A stretch of 64,000 bases of DNA from Lentisphaera marina (GCF_028745505.1 NZ_JAQZZL010000002.1:806001-870000), one strand, 5' to 3'. Counted from the stretch's first letter, positions 8,913 to 18,215 are shown. The notes: generated from the letters alone by a model not told the origin. Numbers and translations: made by a program.

Positions 8913-10502
8913 ATGAGTCGTATATATTTTCTGATCATCTCATTATTGTCTTTGGGATTTGTTTTTGCACAAAGTCAAAAACCAAACATAGTATTAATCA
9001 TGTTTGATGATATGGGTTATTCAGACCTGGGTTGTTATGGAGGAGAGGTAAAAACCCCTCATATTGATTCTTTAGCAGAGGGAGGTGTAAAATTCAGGAA
9101 TTTTAAAAATACTGGTCGTTGTTGCCCAAGTCGAGCGTCTTTACTGACTGGGCGACATCAGCATGCCGTGGGGCTTGGTTGGATGACTGCGGTGGACGAA
9201 TATCGTCCCGGGTACCGCGGTCAAATCAGCAGCAAAGTCCCTACAATTGCAGAAATTTTAAAAACAGAGGGCTACTCAACTTATATGTCCGGCAAGTGGC
9301 ATGTGAGTGTAGATGGGGGCTGGAAACCTAAGGGTAGCAAACCAAATGGGAGTTATCCATTAGAAAGGGGCTTTGATAAATTTTATGGGACGATGAGTGG
9401 AGGCGGAAATTTTTATAAACCCAAATCACTTTATAAAAACGATAAACTAATAAGCCATTATGATAAAGATTATTATTACACTGATGCCATAACAGAAAAC
9501 GCTTTGGAGTTCATTGAAAACCATGATGCTGCCAAGCCTTTTTTTCTTTATTTGGCACACTACGCACCCCATCGTCCGCTTCAAGCTCCTAAAGAAAGAG
9601 TAGAATTATGTCGAGAGCGCTACAAAGTTGGATATGATCGACTGATACAAGAACGCTTTGAGCGAATGAAGGGCTTGGGTTTAATCGACTCCAATCAAAC
9701 ACTTTCATCTGAAGTAGCTGAATATAAAGGCAAAGCTCGTCCGAATTGGGAATCTTTAAGTGATAAGATGAAAGAGAGCTGGATAAAAGAAATGGCGACT
9801 TATGCGGCGATGATTGAGATAATGGATGATGGTATTGGAGAACTCATACAGGAGCTCAAAAACCGTGGTCAAATTGAAAACACATGCTTTATCTTTTTGA
9901 GTGATAATGGTGCAACAAATGAGGGTGGGCAAATATCTCAACTGGCAGCTGATTTGAGTAATACGCCATTTAGATCCTATAAAGCAAAGACTCATATGGG
10001 TGGTATCAGTTCACCACTGATTTTTCATGGTTCTCATAAACTGAAAGGCAAGGGTGTCCGATCTGAATTTACCCACATCACAGATCTGCTTCCCACTTGC
10101 CTGGAATTAGCTGATGTAGATTATCCTAAAAGTTTCAATGGAGAAGAAATAGCATCAGTCGACGGTGTGAGTCTGCTTCCCAATATCAATAATGACAAAA
10201 AAATAACACGCGACTTTTTCTTTGAACACCAAACTTCCTGTGCCATCATTTCCGGTGATTGGAAGTTGGTACGCATGAACAACAACGTGTCATGGGAGTT
10301 ATATAATATTAGCGAAGATCCATTTGAACATAAAAACCTAGCCAAAAGTAATCCTGAAAAAGTGATGAGTTTAGAGGGGAAATGGCATGCCTGGGGAGAG
10401 CAAAACAATGTCTTACCTTTGAACCCCAAAGGGCTTTCGTGGAATAAACGCGTTGAAAAATATACTAAGCTCAACCCTGATCAGCTTGGTCTCGACAAAT
10501 AG
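8913..10502 (+). CDS. Secreted sulfatase (family S1), first of a two-gene operon
   Basis: 529 aa with signal peptide MSRIYFLIISLLSLGFVFAQ. Alkaline-phosphatase-fold sulfatase: metal-site strand PNIVLIMFDDMGYSDLGCYG, and formylglycine motif CCPSR with Cys70 as the residue to be matured, then ASLLTG. SGKWHVS is the second signature, FIFLSDNGATNEGG the C-terminal metal site and GDWKLVR the C-terminal strand. Family role: hydrolysis of sulfate esters, after Cys-to-formylglycine conversion by an enzyme not present here. Nine bases separate it from the sulfatase at 10513, so the two are probably co-transcribed. RBS AAGGAG lies just before ATG. Substrate (carrageenan, fucoidan, ulvan or other) cannot be told from sequence alone. 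Confidence 0.93.
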   Translation: MSRIYFLIISLLSLGFVFAQSQKPNIVLIMFDDMGYSDLGCYGGEVKTPHIDSLAEGGVKFRNFKNTGRCCPSRASLLTGRHQHAVGLGWMTAVDEYRPGYRGQISSKVPTIAEILKTEGYSTYMSGKWHVSVDGGWKPKGSKPNGSYPLERGFDKFYGTMSGGGNFYKPKSLYKNDKLISHYDKDYYYTDAITENALEFIENHDAAKPFFLYLAHYAPHRPLQAPKERVELCRERYKVGYDRLIQERFERMKGLGLIDSNQTLSSEVAEYKGKARPNWESLSDKMKESWIKEMATYAAMIEIMDDGIGELIQELKNRGQIENTCFIFLSDNGATNEGGQISQLAADLSNTPFRSYKAKTHMGGISSPLIFHGSHKLKGKGVRSEFTHITDLLPTCLELADVDYPKSFNGEEIASVDGVSLLPNINNDKKITRDFFFEHQTSCAIISGDWKLVRMNNNVSWELYNISEDPFEHKNLAKSNPEKVMSLEGKWHAWGEQNNVLPLNPKGLSWNKRVEKYTKLNPDQLGLDK

Positions 10503-10512
10503 GAGAAGCAAA

Positions 10513-11907
10513 ATGACTTTTAAAATATTTCCCTTTGTATGCTTGGTATTGATATCAATAAATTCTGTATTTGCGGAATCAGGTAAGCCAAATGTTGTAT
10601 TCTTTTTAGTTGATGATTTTGGCTGGGGAGCACTATCAAGTATGGGGAGCGATTTTCACGAAACGCCAAATATTGATCAGCTCGCCAAAAGCAGTATGGC
10701 TTTTACTGATGGCTACGCAGCCTGTACGGTTTGTTCTCCCAGCCGTGCGGCAATTTTAACTGGAGCATATCCGGGACGTACCAAGCTGACGGATTGGATA
10801 GCTGGTCACAAGAGACCCTATGCAAAACTTAGTGTGCCCGATTGGAATATGAAGATGGAGCACGAACGCATCCTCCTCCCAGAAGCTTTAAAAGAGGCTG
10901 GTTACGCAACGAGTTTTATTGGTAAATGGCACCTCTTACCAATAAAGGATGAAGAGTTAATGAAAGATCATTTTCCGGAGTCTCATGGTTTTGATCAAAA
11001 TATTGGAGGACGTGAATGGGGACAGCCTAAAGGACGTGGTAAGTATTTTCACCCTTTTGATATGCCAAATATGACCAGTAAAGAGGGCGATTATCTCACG
11101 GATCGCTTAACTGATTACGCTGTTGAATTTATAGAAAAAAATCAAGACAATCCCTTCTTACTCTATTTTTCATACTACACTGTACACGGGCCCCTGCAGG
11201 CTAAGTCGGACTTGGTGGAAAAATATAAGGCTAAATGGAAATCAGGTAAATATAAACATAGAAACCCTGTTTACGCTGCTATGGTTCAGAGTTTAGATGA
11301 AAGCGTTGGGCGGGTTTTAAATAAACTGGATGAATTAGGGATTGCAGATAATACAATCGTAATTTTTACGGGTGATAATGGTGCAGTTGGAACAAATTAC
11401 TGCGGAGGATTAAAAGGAGCGAAAGCACTTTCCCACGAAGGTGGTGTTCGTGAGCCATTTTTTATTAAAGGTCCGCGTATTGAAGCGGGAACTTCCAGTG
11501 TTCCTGTAATTGCTACGGATTTTTATCCAACAATTCTGGATTTGGCTGGTCTGGATCTGAAACCTGAAGAGCACGAAGATGGTGTGAGTTTGAAGCCTTT
11601 ACTTCATCGTACGGGAAAGATAACAGAGCGCGCACTTTATTGGCACTACCCTCATTATCATAAGACCAATCCATATGGAGCTATTCGCAAAGGTGACTAC
11701 AAACTCATTGAGTTTTTTGAAGATGGATCTCTGGAGCTCTATAATTTGAGAAATGATCAATCAGAGAAAAATAACCTCGCTGAAAAGCTGCCTGAAAAAG
11801 CTGCCGAGTTACTTAAAGACTTAAAAGAATGGCGAATCAGTGTTGAGGCACAGATGCCAACGCCAAATCCAAAGTTTGATCCAGCGAAGGATAAGAAGAA
11901 GCAGTAA
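10513..11907 (+). CDS. Secreted sulfatase (family S1), second of the operon
   Basis: 464 aa from ATG 10513, chosen over an upstream in-frame start at 10453 because GGAGAAG lies directly before it and it opens with a clean signal peptide (MTFKIFPFVCLVLISINSVFA). The upstream start would overlap the preceding sulfatase. Motifs: NVVFFLVDDFGWGALSSMG, CSPSR with Cys74, IGKWHL, VIFTGDNGAVG and RKGDYKLIEFFEDGS. Short-form sulfatase of the arylsulfatase A-like group. The C-terminus is Lys-rich (PAKDKKKQ), a trait shared with several sulfatases here. Followed by the repeat cluster at 11908-12075 and then IS1182-type copy 1. Confidence 0.92.
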   Translation: MTFKIFPFVCLVLISINSVFAESGKPNVVFFLVDDFGWGALSSMGSDFHETPNIDQLAKSSMAFTDGYAACTVCSPSRAAILTGAYPGRTKLTDWIAGHKRPYAKLSVPDWNMKMEHERILLPEALKEAGYATSFIGKWHLLPIKDEELMKDHFPESHGFDQNIGGREWGQPKGRGKYFHPFDMPNMTSKEGDYLTDRLTDYAVEFIEKNQDNPFLLYFSYYTVHGPLQAKSDLVEKYKAKWKSGKYKHRNPVYAAMVQSLDESVGRVLNKLDELGIADNTIVIFTGDNGAVGTNYCGGLKGAKALSHEGGVREPFFIKGPRIEAGTSSVPVIATDFYPTILDLAGLDLKPEEHEDGVSLKPLLHRTGKITERALYWHYPHYHKTNPYGAIRKGDYKLIEFFEDGSLELYNLRNDQSEKNNLAEKLPEKAAELLKDLKEWRISVEAQMPTPNPKFDPAKDKKKQ

Positions 11908-12081
11908 GCGTTCGCGCTGCTCACTTAGGTATCGCTTCGCTCAAGGTTGCGTTCGCTTTGCTCACTTAGGTATCGCTTCGCTCAAGGTATCGAACTACGT
12001 CCTCAAGGTATCGCTTCGCTCAAAGTATCGGACTACGTCCTCAAGGTATCGCTTCGCTCAAGGTATGTAGTCCACGCTTGA
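11908..12081 (+). repeat. Cluster of ~20-bp micro-hairpin repeats ending at the IS1182 target arm
   Basis: About seven alternating units of two types: GGTATCGCTTCGCTCAA and GTATCGGACTACGTCCTCAA. Read on the minus strand the units start TTGAG and contain a tiny stem (GC-GAA-GC, GGAC-GTA-GTCC). Related units occur at 13.9, 27.5 and 31.3 kb with different but self-complementary stems. The cluster ends in ATGTAGTCCACGCTT (12065-12079), the left half of the palindrome into which IS1182-type copy 1 inserted. No gene is credible here. Confidence 0.75.
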
Positions 12082-13755
12082 GAGGCTGTGTGAAAAACAA
12101 ACACAACTTTAATACTAATATATACATGGTATTTTATATTAGTATTAATTAGGAGAACAAAATGAACTTGATACAAGGTGATGATCGGAGAGAAAGTATT
12201 TTCTTTCCTCAATGTTTAGATGATTATATTGATTCAAATAGTGAAGTTCGTATAATTGATCAGTTTGTTGACTCTCTCAATTTAATGGAATGTGGTTTTG
12301 TATTTCCAAAAGAAGATCCTCTTGGACGAGGTCGAGCAGCTTATGACCCTGCTGATTTATTGAAGCTTTTTATTTATGGTTATTTCAATGGTATTCGTTC
12401 TGGCCGTAAACTTGAGAAAAACTGCCATATTAATCTCGAAGTCATTTGGTTGCTTAAGCGCTTGAAGCCAGACTTTAAAACTATCTGCGATTTTCGCAAA
12501 AATAACCGCAAAGCCTTTAAGCAAGCAACGACTAAATTCACCTTGTTATGTCAGAAGCTAAAGCTCATTGCGGGTGAAACCATTGCAGTAGATGGAACAA
12601 TAATTAAAGCGTCAAATAATATTTCTAAAAGTTGGAGTTCAAAGAAGCTGGAGAAGAATTTAAAACAAACTGAAGTTCTGATTGAGCAGTACCTTAATGA
12701 CCTTGAGGGATTAGATGATGATCCAGCTCCAGAGTCAGGACAACGAAAAGAAGCCCTTAAGCACAAGCTTGATTATGAACAGACAAAGGAAATTCAACTA
12801 AATGAAATTAAAAGTGTCTTGGATAAATCTTCTAAGAGTCACCTTTCCTTGACTGACCCAGACAGTAAAACAATAAGTAAACAGGGTAAATCATGCGTGG
12901 GTTATAACGTCCAAACTTCCGTAGACAGTTTACATAAACTCATCGTTTGTTGTGAAGTCACCGATAGAATTAACGATTTAGGGCTTCTCACTCCCATGGC
13001 TCAAGAAACAAAAAATCTCTTGGAATTGCAAGAACTATGTGACCTTACTGCGGACTCTGGTTACTATACTTTAGATGATTTGAAAGATTGTGAAGATATG
13101 GGGATGATTCCTTATTTACCGACAGTTAAAAAGTCATCGAATGTCCAACAAGGTCTATATGGTAAAGGCGCTTTTCTTTACAACTCCAAAGAAGATACAT
13201 ATCTCTGTCCCAATAAAATAACCTTAAAGAAAATCCGGACTACTGAGCAACGAGGAAAACGATTCCATCAATATACCCATAAGAGTGCCTGTGGAAATTG
13301 TCCTTTAAAACTCCGCTGTACAAAAGCAAAACAACGGGTGCTATCACGCTGGGAACATGAACAATATCAAGAGCGAGCAACAAAAAGAATTCTCGAAAAC
13401 AAAGAAATGATGGCAACACGTAAAGGAACAGTGGAGCATCCATATGGGACTATCAAAACTCAGTTTCTTAGCAATGGTTTTTTAGTTCGCGGTAAGGAAA
13501 TGGTTCAGGCTGAATGTTCTCTTGCACATTTGGCTTACAACTTGAAGCGAGTTTTAAACATTATGAAATTTGATGACTTGATTACAATCCTTGGCTACAG
13601 GACGGGACTATACTTCAAAAATGTCGCTATAAATGGGTTAATACGCCTTTGCACAAAGCCTATAGAGCTGAAATATAATAAAGGTAGACCACGATCATTG
13701 TGGTATACAAAATTTAAGAGGCTTCACCATGAAAGCTTGTTTTTCACACAGCCTC
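12082..13755 (+). mobile_element. IS1182-family element, copy 1, 1674 bp
   Basis: Ends are GAGGCTGTGTGAAAAACAA and its exact complement. Two further copies lie at 29491-31164 (same length, one base difference noticed) and 35852-38863 (interrupted). The outer boundary was set by comparing copies: the three agree exactly from GAGGC to GCCTC and differ outside. Near-identity of copies indicates recent transposition. Flanks form imperfect palindrome arms (CACGCTT / TAGCGTG). Confidence 0.9.
12109..12148 (+). promoter_or_regulatory. Long AT-rich hairpin upstream of the IS1182 transposase start
   Basis: 14-bp perfect arms TTAATACTAATATA (12109-12122) and complement (12135-12148), followed directly by AGGAG (12151-12155) and ATG 12162. 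It is identical in copies 2 and 3. It could sequester the start in read-through transcripts or bind transposase; this is inference. Confidence 0.5.
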
Positions 13756-13760
13756 TTTAG
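12162..13760 (+). CDS. IS1182-family transposase, copy 1
   Basis: 532 aa. An N-terminal DUF772-type domain (AYDPADLLKLFIYGYFNGIRSGRKLE) is followed by the DDE core: VDGTIIKAS, LTADSGYYTLDDL, and a C-terminal GTVEHPYGTIK with the third acidic residue. A cysteine cluster CGNCPLKLRC at ~372-381 is typical of IS1182 transposases. RBS AGGAG is 6 bases upstream. The last codons CAG CCT CTT TAG run past the element end at 13755, so the stop codon is completed by flanking DNA. Protein identical to copy 2; copy 3 differs by Gly334Val and is disrupted. Confidence 0.93.
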   Translation: MNLIQGDDRRESIFFPQCLDDYIDSNSEVRIIDQFVDSLNLMECGFVFPKEDPLGRGRAAYDPADLLKLFIYGYFNGIRSGRKLEKNCHINLEVIWLLKRLKPDFKTICDFRKNNRKAFKQATTKFTLLCQKLKLIAGETIAVDGTIIKASNNISKSWSSKKLEKNLKQTEVLIEQYLNDLEGLDDDPAPESGQRKEALKHKLDYEQTKEIQLNEIKSVLDKSSKSHLSLTDPDSKTISKQGKSCVGYNVQTSVDSLHKLIVCCEVTDRINDLGLLTPMAQETKNLLELQELCDLTADSGYYTLDDLKDCEDMGMIPYLPTVKKSSNVQQGLYGKGAFLYNSKEDTYLCPNKITLKKIRTTEQRGKRFHQYTHKSACGNCPLKLRCTKAKQRVLSRWEHEQYQERATKRILENKEMMATRKGTVEHPYGTIKTQFLSNGFLVRGKEMVQAECSLAHLAYNLKRVLNIMKFDDLITILGYRTGLYFKNVAINGLIRLCTKPIELKYNKGRPRSLWYTKFKRLHHESLFFTQPL

Positions 13761-14000
13761 CGTGAGGGAGAAACATTAATGCGAAGCAGGGGCTTCGCGG
13801 TTCAATACGTAGTCTTATCACCAGATTAATTAAATTTCTGTGTTAATCCGTGTTTTCATTACATTATCGAATTCTCAATTACCCTGAATATACCTTGAGC
13901 GTAGCGATACTTTAAGCCGAAGGCGCAACCTTGAAGACGAAGTCGGCTATCTTCTAACCTTGATGACGAAGTTTGAAATTTAAAACGTGAATTAAAACTT
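13756..14000 (+). repeat. Dispersed intergenic repeat with micro-hairpins, downstream of IS1182 copy 1
   Basis: 13757-13880 closely matches 31166-31310 (both run TTAGCGTG, GGGAGAAACATTAATGCGAAGCAGG, CACCAGATTAATTAAA, a …CTGTGTTNATC… stretch, then CGAATTCTCAATTA). From ~13890 there are hairpin units on this strand: CCTTGAGCGTAGCGATAC, AGCCGAAGGCGCAACC, AGACGAAGTC, TGACGAAGTT. No gene is seen up to the sulfatase start at 14075. Confidence 0.7.
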
Positions 14001-14074
14001 GATCTGTATAGATGGCTGTACTTGATTCGTTTAAACTTTAAAATTATGATAATAGATTGCTTAAAGGATTAGCT

Positions 14075-15559
14075 ATGAACAAACAACTTCTCAATATGTC
14101 AGTAATAATGCTACTTTTTACTTTGTGTACTACTGGAGCGCTGCAGGCCAAATCTACTAAAGATATGAATGTGCTTTTTATTGCCATTGATGACCTCAAT
14201 GATTGGATAGGCTGCTTTGAAGGCAATCCTCAAATCAAAACACCGAATTTTGATAAGTTTAATGCCAATGGAGGCATGGTGATGTTTGATGCCCATTGTT
14301 CATCAACCGTTTGCGGGCCATCGCGTTCCTCGCTCCTTACGGGTAAACACTGCTACAAAACCGGTGTGTACGGCAATACAACCAACCTTAAAGATGCACC
14401 AAAGATGAAAGACGTCCTGACTATTCCTGAATATTTCAGTCAGCATGGCTATCACTCACTATCAAAGGGTAAGATCTTCCATAAGCATGGAACAGCAGAT
14501 AAACTTGATGAAGGCCAATGGGCCTTTGATGAGTGGCACCCAGCTAGTGGTTATGCAGCACCCATTAATAAGCAGCGACCTGCAAACGGCATCAAACCCC
14601 TAGACCATGAAAAAGGCTATCATAGAACCGGATTCGATTGGGGACCAACGGTCGGTAATGATGAAACAAAGATGAAAGATTACAACACGGTGAAATGGGC
14701 ATCAGAGCAGTTCAATACTCGTGATTTCGATGGTAAGCCCTTCTTCATGGCCTTGGGGATAAGCAAGCCACATTTGCCTTGGTATGTTCCGCAAAAATAC
14801 TTCGACATGTATCCCCTTGACAAAATTCAACTTCCTAAAACTCTCGCCAATGATCGCGATGATATTGTTAGCGATAAAGGGAAGCCCTTATATCACTTAA
14901 GCACCACTTGGGAGCGTTTTGAAAAAGCTGATAAGCACAAAGAAGTTGTACAGGCTTATATGGCAAATGTATCCTTCGTCGATGACTGTCTGGGTGTTTT
15001 GTTGGAAGGCTTAAATAAAAGTAAATACGCAGACAACACGATTGTTATTCTCTGGGGAGATCATGGTTGGCATCTAGGGGAAAAACAGCGCTATGGTAAA
15101 ACCTTGCTTTGGCAAGAATCGGCTCGTGTACCGATGATGATTAAAGTGCCTGGAGTGACGCCAAAGAGTAAGCGCTGTAATGGTGTGGTTAATCTCATTG
15201 ATATGTACCCAACACTTGCAGATTTATGTGGTTTGCCTCCCTATTCAGAAAATGATGGACGTAGCTTTGCTGATTTGATTCGCAATCCGGATATGAAATG
15301 GAATAAACCAACCTTGACGACCTATGGCATGGGTAACCATCGCATCTATGATGGTCGCTATAGTTACATCAATTATAAGGGTGGAGAAGAACTCTATGAC
15401 CATAAAACTGATCCCATGGAATGGACCAATCAGGCCCGTAACCCCGAGTTTGCATCCATTAAAAAGAGCTTGCAGGCTTTCGTTCCAAAGACCAACGAGC
15501 CTATGTCTCCCATAAATAAATTTAATGGTAATAAAACGGCGAAGAAGAAAAAGAAGTAA
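14075..15559 (+). CDS. Secreted sulfatase, iduronate-2-sulfatase-like
   Basis: 494 aa from ATG 14075, which has AAAGGA upstream and starts a signal peptide (MNKQLLNMSVIMLLFTLCTTGALQA). The alternative at 14057 would add six residues ahead of it. The N-terminal strand NVLFIAIDDLNDWIGCF is the form seen in iduronate-2-sulfatase-like S1 enzymes. Motif CGPSR has Cys80; then SKGKIFHKH, GISKPHLPW, WGDHGWHLGEKQRYGK (metal and sulfate site) and YPTLADLCGL. By family it may remove 2-O-sulfate from uronic acid or related residues, but PVC homologues act on varied algal glycans. It ends in NKTAKKKKK, and the final codons plus stop form the start of a 26-bp tandem repeat. Confidence 0.92.
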   Translation: MNKQLLNMSVIMLLFTLCTTGALQAKSTKDMNVLFIAIDDLNDWIGCFEGNPQIKTPNFDKFNANGGMVMFDAHCSSTVCGPSRSSLLTGKHCYKTGVYGNTTNLKDAPKMKDVLTIPEYFSQHGYHSLSKGKIFHKHGTADKLDEGQWAFDEWHPASGYAAPINKQRPANGIKPLDHEKGYHRTGFDWGPTVGNDETKMKDYNTVKWASEQFNTRDFDGKPFFMALGISKPHLPWYVPQKYFDMYPLDKIQLPKTLANDRDDIVSDKGKPLYHLSTTWERFEKADKHKEVVQAYMANVSFVDDCLGVLLEGLNKSKYADNTIVILWGDHGWHLGEKQRYGKTLLWQESARVPMMIKVPGVTPKSKRCNGVVNLIDMYPTLADLCGLPPYSENDGRSFADLIRNPDMKWNKPTLTTYGMGNHRIYDGRYSYINYKGGEELYDHKTDPMEWTNQARNPEFASIKKSLQAFVPKTNEPMSPINKFNGNKTAKKKKK

Positions 15560-15646
15560 AAAGTACGCGCATAGCGCTGAAGTAAAAAGTACGCGCAAAG
15601 CGCTGAAGTAAAAAGTACGCGCAAAGCGCTGAAGTAAAAAGCCACC
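15553..15646 (+). repeat. 26-bp tandem repeat overlapping a stop codon
   Basis: Three units at 15553-15578, 15579-15604 and 15605-15630 (GAAGTAAAAAGTACGCGCAA and AGCGCT; the first has one change), then a partial unit at 15631. Each holds a stem GCGC..GCGC. The first unit includes the last Lys codon and TAA of the sulfatase. It is followed by AGGCCTTTAGGCCTTTAGGC-type micro-hairpins to ~15680. Confidence 0.85.
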
Positions 15647-15795
15647 AGCTATTAACTTCAGGCCTTTAGGCCTTTAGGCCGTACTCGCAACTTAAAACTC
15701 CGGATCCGGCTGATCTTCATCAAAAAAACTATCGAAACTTGTTTTGTCACCTAAATTATTGCATACTAAATGTGTAATCCAAAAATAGGTGAATT

Positions 15796-16419
15796 TTGAA
15801 ACAATTTTTTCTTTTGTGTACGCTGCTCTGTTCCCAGTTATTTTCAGTCGATACAACGATTGTAAAAGTAACTTCAATGGAGAGACCTATACCGACCTTT
15901 AAAGGTGGAAATGTCCTTGATGGTAGCATGAAAAGTCGTTGGAGTTCAAAATTTGAAGATCATCAGGAATTGAAGATAGTACTTCCCAAAGCATTACTCA
16001 TTGAATCTATAGAAATACATTGGGAGGCCTCTTATGCAAAGCACTACAAAATTAAGACTAGTGAAGATAAAAAGAAATGGTCTCTAGTTCACGTTCAAAA
16101 AGATAAAACCGACTCTAAAAAAGATTTAATAAAACTTAAAGAAGCAAAGAAAGTTCAATATATCAATTTTGATTTGGTTAAACGTGGCACTCAGTACGGT
16201 TTTTCTATTTTTGAAATTAAGTTAAATGGGAAAAAACTTAAAGACTTTTTAGCGCTTAATGGAATCGATAACTTTCATGTTGAATCAATCATTATAGGTG
16301 CAAACAAGAAAGTTGACGAACAAAATAAAGTAGAGCAGAAAACATCTAAATCTAAAGAATCTCCTAAACCCAAGTCCCCGCCTAAATCCAAAAAGACGGA
16401 TGACTTCATTTATATTTAA
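15796..16419 (+). CDS. Secreted discoidin-like (F5/8 type C) carbohydrate-binding protein
   Basis: 207 aa. The best start is TTG at 15796, with AGGTG 5 bases upstream, giving signal peptide MKQFFLLCTLLCSQLFSVD (first residue read as Met); no ATG gives a signal sequence. Residues ~28-155 look like a galactose-binding F5/8C fold: NVLDGSMKSRWSSKFEDHQELKIVLPKALLIESIEIHWE, YKIKTSEDKKKWSLV, YINFDLVKRGTQYGFSIFEIKLNG. The same fold ends the sulfatase at 62184. The C-terminal ~40 residues are Lys/Pro/Ser-rich (KPKSPPKSKK). Likely binds a glycan or the cell surface; no catalytic domain is present. It stands alone between two sulfatases. Confidence 0.75.
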   Translation: MKQFFLLCTLLCSQLFSVDTTIVKVTSMERPIPTFKGGNVLDGSMKSRWSSKFEDHQELKIVLPKALLIESIEIHWEASYAKHYKIKTSEDKKKWSLVHVQKDKTDSKKDLIKLKEAKKVQYINFDLVKRGTQYGFSIFEIKLNGKKLKDFLALNGIDNFHVESIIIGANKKVDEQNKVEQKTSKSKESPKPKSPPKSKKTDDFIYI

Positions 16420-16727
16420 GTATTGCTTCACTCAAAGTGTGAAGCTACGTAGTCAATCCTTCAGGTACGTTTAGAACAATCTGTGTACATCAGATGTTAA
16501 TCTGTGGTTTTATTAAACTCAGAACCAATACAAAAATCCCCCAACTCTGCTGCTTAGTATCTCTGCGTGAGAATATCCAATTGCGAAAATAACAATTATT
16601 GCTTCTAAATTGATTTAATGTATGTAATACAATCTTAAATATATCTCTGTGTTCATTGGATCAACTGGCTAAATTAATCAATAGATAATTGTGGATTTCT
16701 CGATTAGACAAATCCACAGTTCACCAA
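16420..16727. repeat. Intergenic repeats and hairpin between convergent genes
   Basis: 16420-16470 has degenerate micro-hairpin units (TATTGCTTCACTCAAAGTG). 16474-16510 carries a CTGTGTACATCAG…AATCTGTGG element also seen in variant form near 13.84, 27.72 and 31.25 kb. GTGGATTT at 16691-16698 pairs with AAATCCAC at 16710-16717, a possible terminator for the minus-strand sulfatase. 16701-16730 (CGATTAG.CAAAT.CACAGTTCACCAAT) recurs at 38932-38960, again just after a minus-strand sulfatase. Confidence 0.55.
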
Positions 16728-18215
16728 TTAATGACTCGCTACTTTCGAATTGTTGACTGAACTTATCTTAAGACGTTTTTCTACGATGGATTTATATTTT
16801 TCTGGGGGTGGAGGAAGGGTAGAGTAGGTCTCGGTCAATTTAGTCATGAGGGCTTTTTTGAGTTCCTCTGCTTTTTCAGGGTTTTGAGACAGGATATTTT
16901 TCATTTCTTCCTTGTCATTGCTGATGTTGTAGAGTTCATCTTCGTCACCATTGAAATACATGATGTATTTTAGGCCGGACTTGGTGTCGAAAATAGCGGC
17001 ATTGGCACGCTGACCCCAATGTTCTCTAGAATCTGGGAAATACCAAACGAGCTGGCGATCCGTGTCGAGCTTTTTACCTTTGAGTACAGGCATAAGCGAG
17101 ATGCCGTCGCCATTGAAGTCTTTGGGGAGTGTGGCCCCACTAGCTTCAACAATAGTATTAAAAACATCGGCAATGGAGATGATTTCCTGACTCACTGAAC
17201 CAGCTTTAACTTTGCCAGGCCAGGTAATGATTGCAGGTATACGAACGCCGGCTTCGTAAGTCGAGTTCTTGCCGCCATTAAATGGCGCGCAGGGGACGTC
17301 GTCAGTAGTGGAACCATTATCCGATAGGAAGATAAAAAGAGTGTTTTCGTATTCGCCAATTTCCTTAAGTTTATTCACTACTCGGCCCACTGATTCATCG
17401 AGGCTTTGAATCATGGCGGCATAAGCGGGATTATTTTCGCTAGTAACTAGTTTTTTCCCCGTTTTAGGGTCGAGGCGGAAGCTGGGGGCTATGCCCATAT
17501 CTTTAATTTTTTTGCTATACTTATTTACGAGTTCGGCTTTACCCTGTTTGCGAGGCTTAGTGATATAAACATTATGAACTGTGTAGTACCAGAAGTTCAT
17601 GAAAATAGGTTTGTTTGGGTCGCGTTTATCAATGAGCTTTAGAGCTTCGTCAGTTAGGCGATCAGTAATGTACTCACCTTCTTTACCGGATTTTAGGCTA
17701 TTGAAATTTGCGGAATCCGGCGGGATATTTTTTTGAGTCTTTTTCGGGAAACGGTAGGGCCAATGAAAGGAACCGGGCTCCCAGGCTTGCGTGCCGGCAA
17801 TATTTTTGTCGAAGCCAACTTCGTGAGGCAAAGTTTTGTCTTCTGGCTTACCAAGGTGCCATTTGCCAATATGCCAAGTTTGATAGTTTTGCTCCTTAAG
17901 ATACGCAGGTAAAATTTTACCAACATTTGGAGGGAGAATATGCAGGTGATTCCACATTTTTTGTTTCATGGGGTGTGTACCAGTCATAAGCGAGGCACGG
18001 GCGGGTGAACAGATGGGGGCAGTGGTATAGGCGCGTTCGAATTTCATCCCATCGGCACAGAGTTGGTCGATATTTGGAGTCTCGTAGAGTTCAGCACCAT
18101 AGCAATTTAGATCCTTCCATCCTAGGTCATCAACGAGGAAAAATACGATATTTGAGGGCTTAGCCATGAGACTAAGTTGAGCAAGTAAGAAAAGTGATAT
18201 GAATAATTTGATCAT
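16728..18215 (-). CDS. Secreted sulfatase (family S1)
   Basis: 495 aa, signal peptide MIKLFISLFLLAQLSLMA. NIVFFLVDDLGWKDLNCYG, motif CSPAR with Cys69 (Ala in place of the usual Ser, an allowed variant), IGKWHLGKPEDKTLPHEVGFD, NFWYYTVHNVYI, LFIFLSDNGSTTDD and FNGGKNSTYEAGVRIPAIITWPGKV. Overall pattern is that of the aryl/N-acetylgalactosamine-sulfatase group common in PVC genomes. Divergent from the sulfatase operon starting at 18429, with ~210 bp between starts. A stem-loop lies after its stop codon at 16691-16717. Substrate unknown. Confidence 0.92.
   Translation of the reverse strand: MIKLFISLFLLAQLSLMAKPSNIVFFLVDDLGWKDLNCYGAELYETPNIDQLCADGMKFERAYTTAPICSPARASLMTGTHPMKQKMWNHLHILPPNVGKILPAYLKEQNYQTWHIGKWHLGKPEDKTLPHEVGFDKNIAGTQAWEPGSFHWPYRFPKKTQKNIPPDSANFNSLKSGKEGEYITDRLTDEALKLIDKRDPNKPIFMNFWYYTVHNVYITKPRKQGKAELVNKYSKKIKDMGIAPSFRLDPKTGKKLVTSENNPAYAAMIQSLDESVGRVVNKLKEIGEYENTLFIFLSDNGSTTDDVPCAPFNGGKNSTYEAGVRIPAIITWPGKVKAGSVSQEIISIADVFNTIVEASGATLPKDFNGDGISLMPVLKGKKLDTDRQLVWYFPDSREHWGQRANAAIFDTKSGLKYIMYFNGDEDELYNISNDKEEMKNILSQNPEKAEELKKALMTKLTETYSTLPPPPEKYKSIVEKRLKISSVNNSKVASH

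Noticed and set aside
10453..10512. Upstream in-frame start for the second sulfatase
   Set aside because: It would overlap the previous gene and bury the signal peptide; ATG 10513 has a good ribosome site and a clean signal sequence.
11908..12075. Regularly repeated short units resembling a CRISPR array or a small protein of RFAQG-like repeats
   Set aside because: Units are too short (~17-21 bp), adjoin without unique spacers, alternate between two types and have no cas genes nearby; the apparent peptide is a by-product of the repeat.
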